Positions 62,053-64,000 of a DNA stretch of 64,000 bases are shown piece by piece. The DNA comes from Acetobacter aceti (GTDB lineage: Bacteria > Pseudomonadota > Alphaproteobacteria > Acetobacterales > Acetobacteraceae), in contig NZ_CP014692.1 in NCBI RefSeq assembly GCF_002005445.1, forward strand, positions 3,224,501 through 3,288,500, given 5' to 3'. The notes below the pieces were generated by a model, which worked only from the letters and a program-made list of their open reading frames with translations, was not told where the DNA came from and did not search any database. The stretch's first letter is position 1. Each line of letters begins with the position of its first letter. The translations under genes were made by a program, and so were the position numbers.

Positions 62053-63982
62053 CTAGTTGCTTGCCGGCTAAAGGTGCAAATGGCTGACCGAGATAATTCG
62101 TTGAAATTTGTGGAACGAAAGAAGTGGAATAACTGAAATATGGCGCAAGGCCAAAATCAAACTGATAAATTAACCCGCCTCTCCACGTGAATGCGGAATG
62201 AGGTTGAGGAGGATCTTTCTCTGAAGATGAACTCACATTACCTTCACCGTCACTCGTGTAAGTGGTGGAATGAGAGTTATAATTTACCCAATCCTGCCGA
62301 CCTCCTAGCAGTACAGACAATCCTTTCCATTTAATTTGGTCCTGAAAATACACCCCTTCCTGAAAAAAACCATACGGTGTAACAGTATCTCTCCCAGCAC
62401 ACCGTCCTGAGCGAATATCAAAACAGGGCGTATAATCGGGCTGTGGATTATAAGCATTGACGGCGATCGGAACATCGCTCTGTTGATCAAATACAGAATC
62501 TGTATTATAATTATAATCTCTAAAGTCGCTTCCCACTACCCATGTATTTTGGATACTGCCAATTTTAAATTTCCCACTAAAACGAGTATCAAACTGAATA
62601 GTGTTAGCAACCTGCTTTGACAGTTCGGGTCGTATATGTATTGATTCAGTATCTATAGCAGAACCAAAATATGAGTATTCTGTATTTTGCGTTGAATGAT
62701 CCCAACGAAATGTCTGATCAAAGTTGATAAATCTATTAAATTTATGATGAAATTGTGATTCTAACATAGCGTCAGTGTTATTGTAGGAGTTAAAATTAGG
62801 CAAACCAAGGAACGTACTACGTGCAATTCGTGGAATCTCTGAATTTGTAATCAACGTACCCAAAATCGGGCGTGCAATATCAACACCATTGTTAGGGGTG
62901 TATTTGTACATTCCAAGTAGAGTCCACGACGTGTCTTTATCAATATCCCAAGTCAAGGAAGGCAGAATTCCTACGCGTTGATACTGGACATGATCGGTCT
63001 GGGTTCCTTGCGTTACACCTATTCCAGCCACTCGGAATCGGACAGTGCCAGATTTATTTACTTTATCACTATAATCAAAAGTTCCTTCATAACGTCCCCA
63101 ATTACCGAAACCGACGGAAATTTCACGAAGTGGAGTTTTTGTGGGTTTTTTTAGGGTTATGCCAATCATACCCCCAGGAGTTGTTTGCCCGTACATAACT
63201 GATGCCGGCCCATTAACAGCTTCAATTCTCTCTACAAAGGCGGTTTCCCCAGATGCTCCAGATGTTCCCATCAGTCCGTCGACAAACTGTTCAGTGCTAA
63301 AACCACGTTGCTTAATTGAACCTTGACCATCTTGAGCCGCGCCCGTGTCGTGCGTGCCATAACTTTCTGCGTAAATGCCGGGCACATAACGGAGCGCTTG
63401 TGCAATTGTTTGCGGTTGTTGATCGATTATCAACTGTTTGGTAACGACGTGAATGGAGTTCGGTATCTCCATAATAGATGTGTTCGTTTTAGTTGCAGAC
63501 ATCGTGTTTTCCGCAACGTAACCGACGCCCGGGCCAGTGGGGTCCTGATGTGTGACAGTCCCGCCTACACGCACCGGGCCAAGTGTGATATTGGCGGAAG
63601 CCGGAACAAGCGAGATTTTATTGCCAGCTCTCGAAAAACTATAGCCACTACCAGACAACATACGAGATAGGGCCTGGTCCGCCGTCATCGTTCCCGAAAC
63701 GGCGTTGGCATGTAGCCCTTTCACTTTATCCATATCATAAAAAATCTGGAGATGAGCGGTCTGACTGAGAGTCAGAAGAGCGTGGTTGAGTTCGCCGGCC
63801 GGGATATTCACCGAGAGGGTCAGCACTGACGCCGGAGCGACCGCCCCCTGCGCCATTGCAGGAGATGGACAAAGCTCAACGGCGCACCAGGTCAAGGCGC
63901 TCCCCGCCATTAACTGACGAATCAATACGCCACATCGGTTCCGATTTTTTGTCCTGCGCGGTGCATCCCCACGTTCCATCAT
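62053..63982 (-). pseudogene. N-terminal part of a disrupted TonB-dependent siderophore receptor
   Basis: About 645 residues of native sequence. A signal peptide (LIRQLMAGSALTWCAVELCP...SPAMAQ), an STN domain (VNIPAGELNHALLTLSQTAH, LQIFYDMDKVKG, LSRMLSGSGYSFS), TonB-box region LGPVRVGG, and plug motifs IPNSIHVVTKQLIIDQQPQT, RGFSTEQFVDGLMG and IEAVNGPASVMYGQTTPGGM, matching the receptor at 48217. The frame continues a few codons into the IS (GVMYFRA) and stops. The STN domain suggests it once signalled through a FecR-type anti-sigma factor, but none is adjacent inside the window. The start (ATG 63982 or 63979) is just inside the right edge. Confidence 0.9.
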
Positions 63983-64000
63983 CGCCTCATTTCATCCATC

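Noticed and set aside
1..64000. CRISPR array, rRNA operon, complete tRNA or prophage structural genes
   Set aside because: No regularly spaced direct repeats, rRNA-like segments, complete tRNA folds or phage structural motifs were found; the only tRNA-like piece is the partial tRNA-Glu at 8708-8755.

Overview
The window looks like chromosomal DNA of an acetic acid bacterium (Acetobacteraceae). Reasons: a high-GC alphaproteobacterial core (AsmA-like protein, glnE, PrxQ-type peroxiredoxin), many TonB-dependent receptors, and a heavy load of IS5/IS1031- and IS481-type elements of the kind common in Gluconacetobacter, Komagataeibacter and Acetobacter. No database search was possible; families were assigned by reading motifs and domain order in the translations.

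Layout. 1-5.8 kb is ordinary core: an AsmA/YhdP-like protein running off the left edge, divergent glnE, a peroxiredoxin and a small Gly/Trp-rich exported protein. 5.8-9.4 kb is a graveyard of mobile DNA: fragments of conjugation genes (lytic transglycosylase, VirD4/TraG coupling protein, DUF3363 relaxase), an integrase N-terminus, a 48-bp piece of tRNA-Glu(CUC) that looks like an attachment site, and broken IS copies.

9.5-43.9 kb is a large accessory metabolic region in two blocks separated by an IS scar at 27.2-28.4 kb. Block 1 (10.7-26.9 kb) has an IclR regulator coupled to an MFS transporter, a TonB-dependent receptor, a minus-strand operon (FAD oxidase, HyuB, SDR, a three-subunit FAD/[2Fe-2S] imino- or amino-acid dehydrogenase, a truncated shikimate-dehydrogenase-like protein), divergent hyuA-ridA, and a LysR regulator. 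Block 2 (28.6-43.9 kb) has a TonB-dependent receptor, an MFS transporter, pxpB-pxpC-pxpA (5-oxoprolinase), accB-accC and a BCCP-like protein that has lost its biotin lysine, then a MarR-like regulator, a second hyuA-hyuB pair, a 2-hydroxyacid dehydrogenase and a DHA2-type MFS pump. Together they read as outer- and inner-membrane uptake plus ATP-dependent ring opening of cyclic amides (5-oxoproline, hydantoin or similar lactams), followed by oxidation of the released amino or imino acid. The substrate cannot be fixed from sequence alone.

43.9-48 kb holds three insertion sequences packed end to end, then relaxase and integrase fragments that mirror the relics on the left. An 842-bp stretch of IS481 is present at both ends in inverted orientation and frames about 36 kb.

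48.2-64 kb is iron/siderophore uptake: a FecI-FecR-FecA-type system with a palindromic Fur-box candidate, then a seven-gene minus-strand run (PepSY membrane protein, small membrane protein, ExbB, ExbD, TonB, a degenerate Fur-like regulator, an RND permease), and a second siderophore receptor cut by an 860-bp IS5-type element with an exact CTAG duplication.
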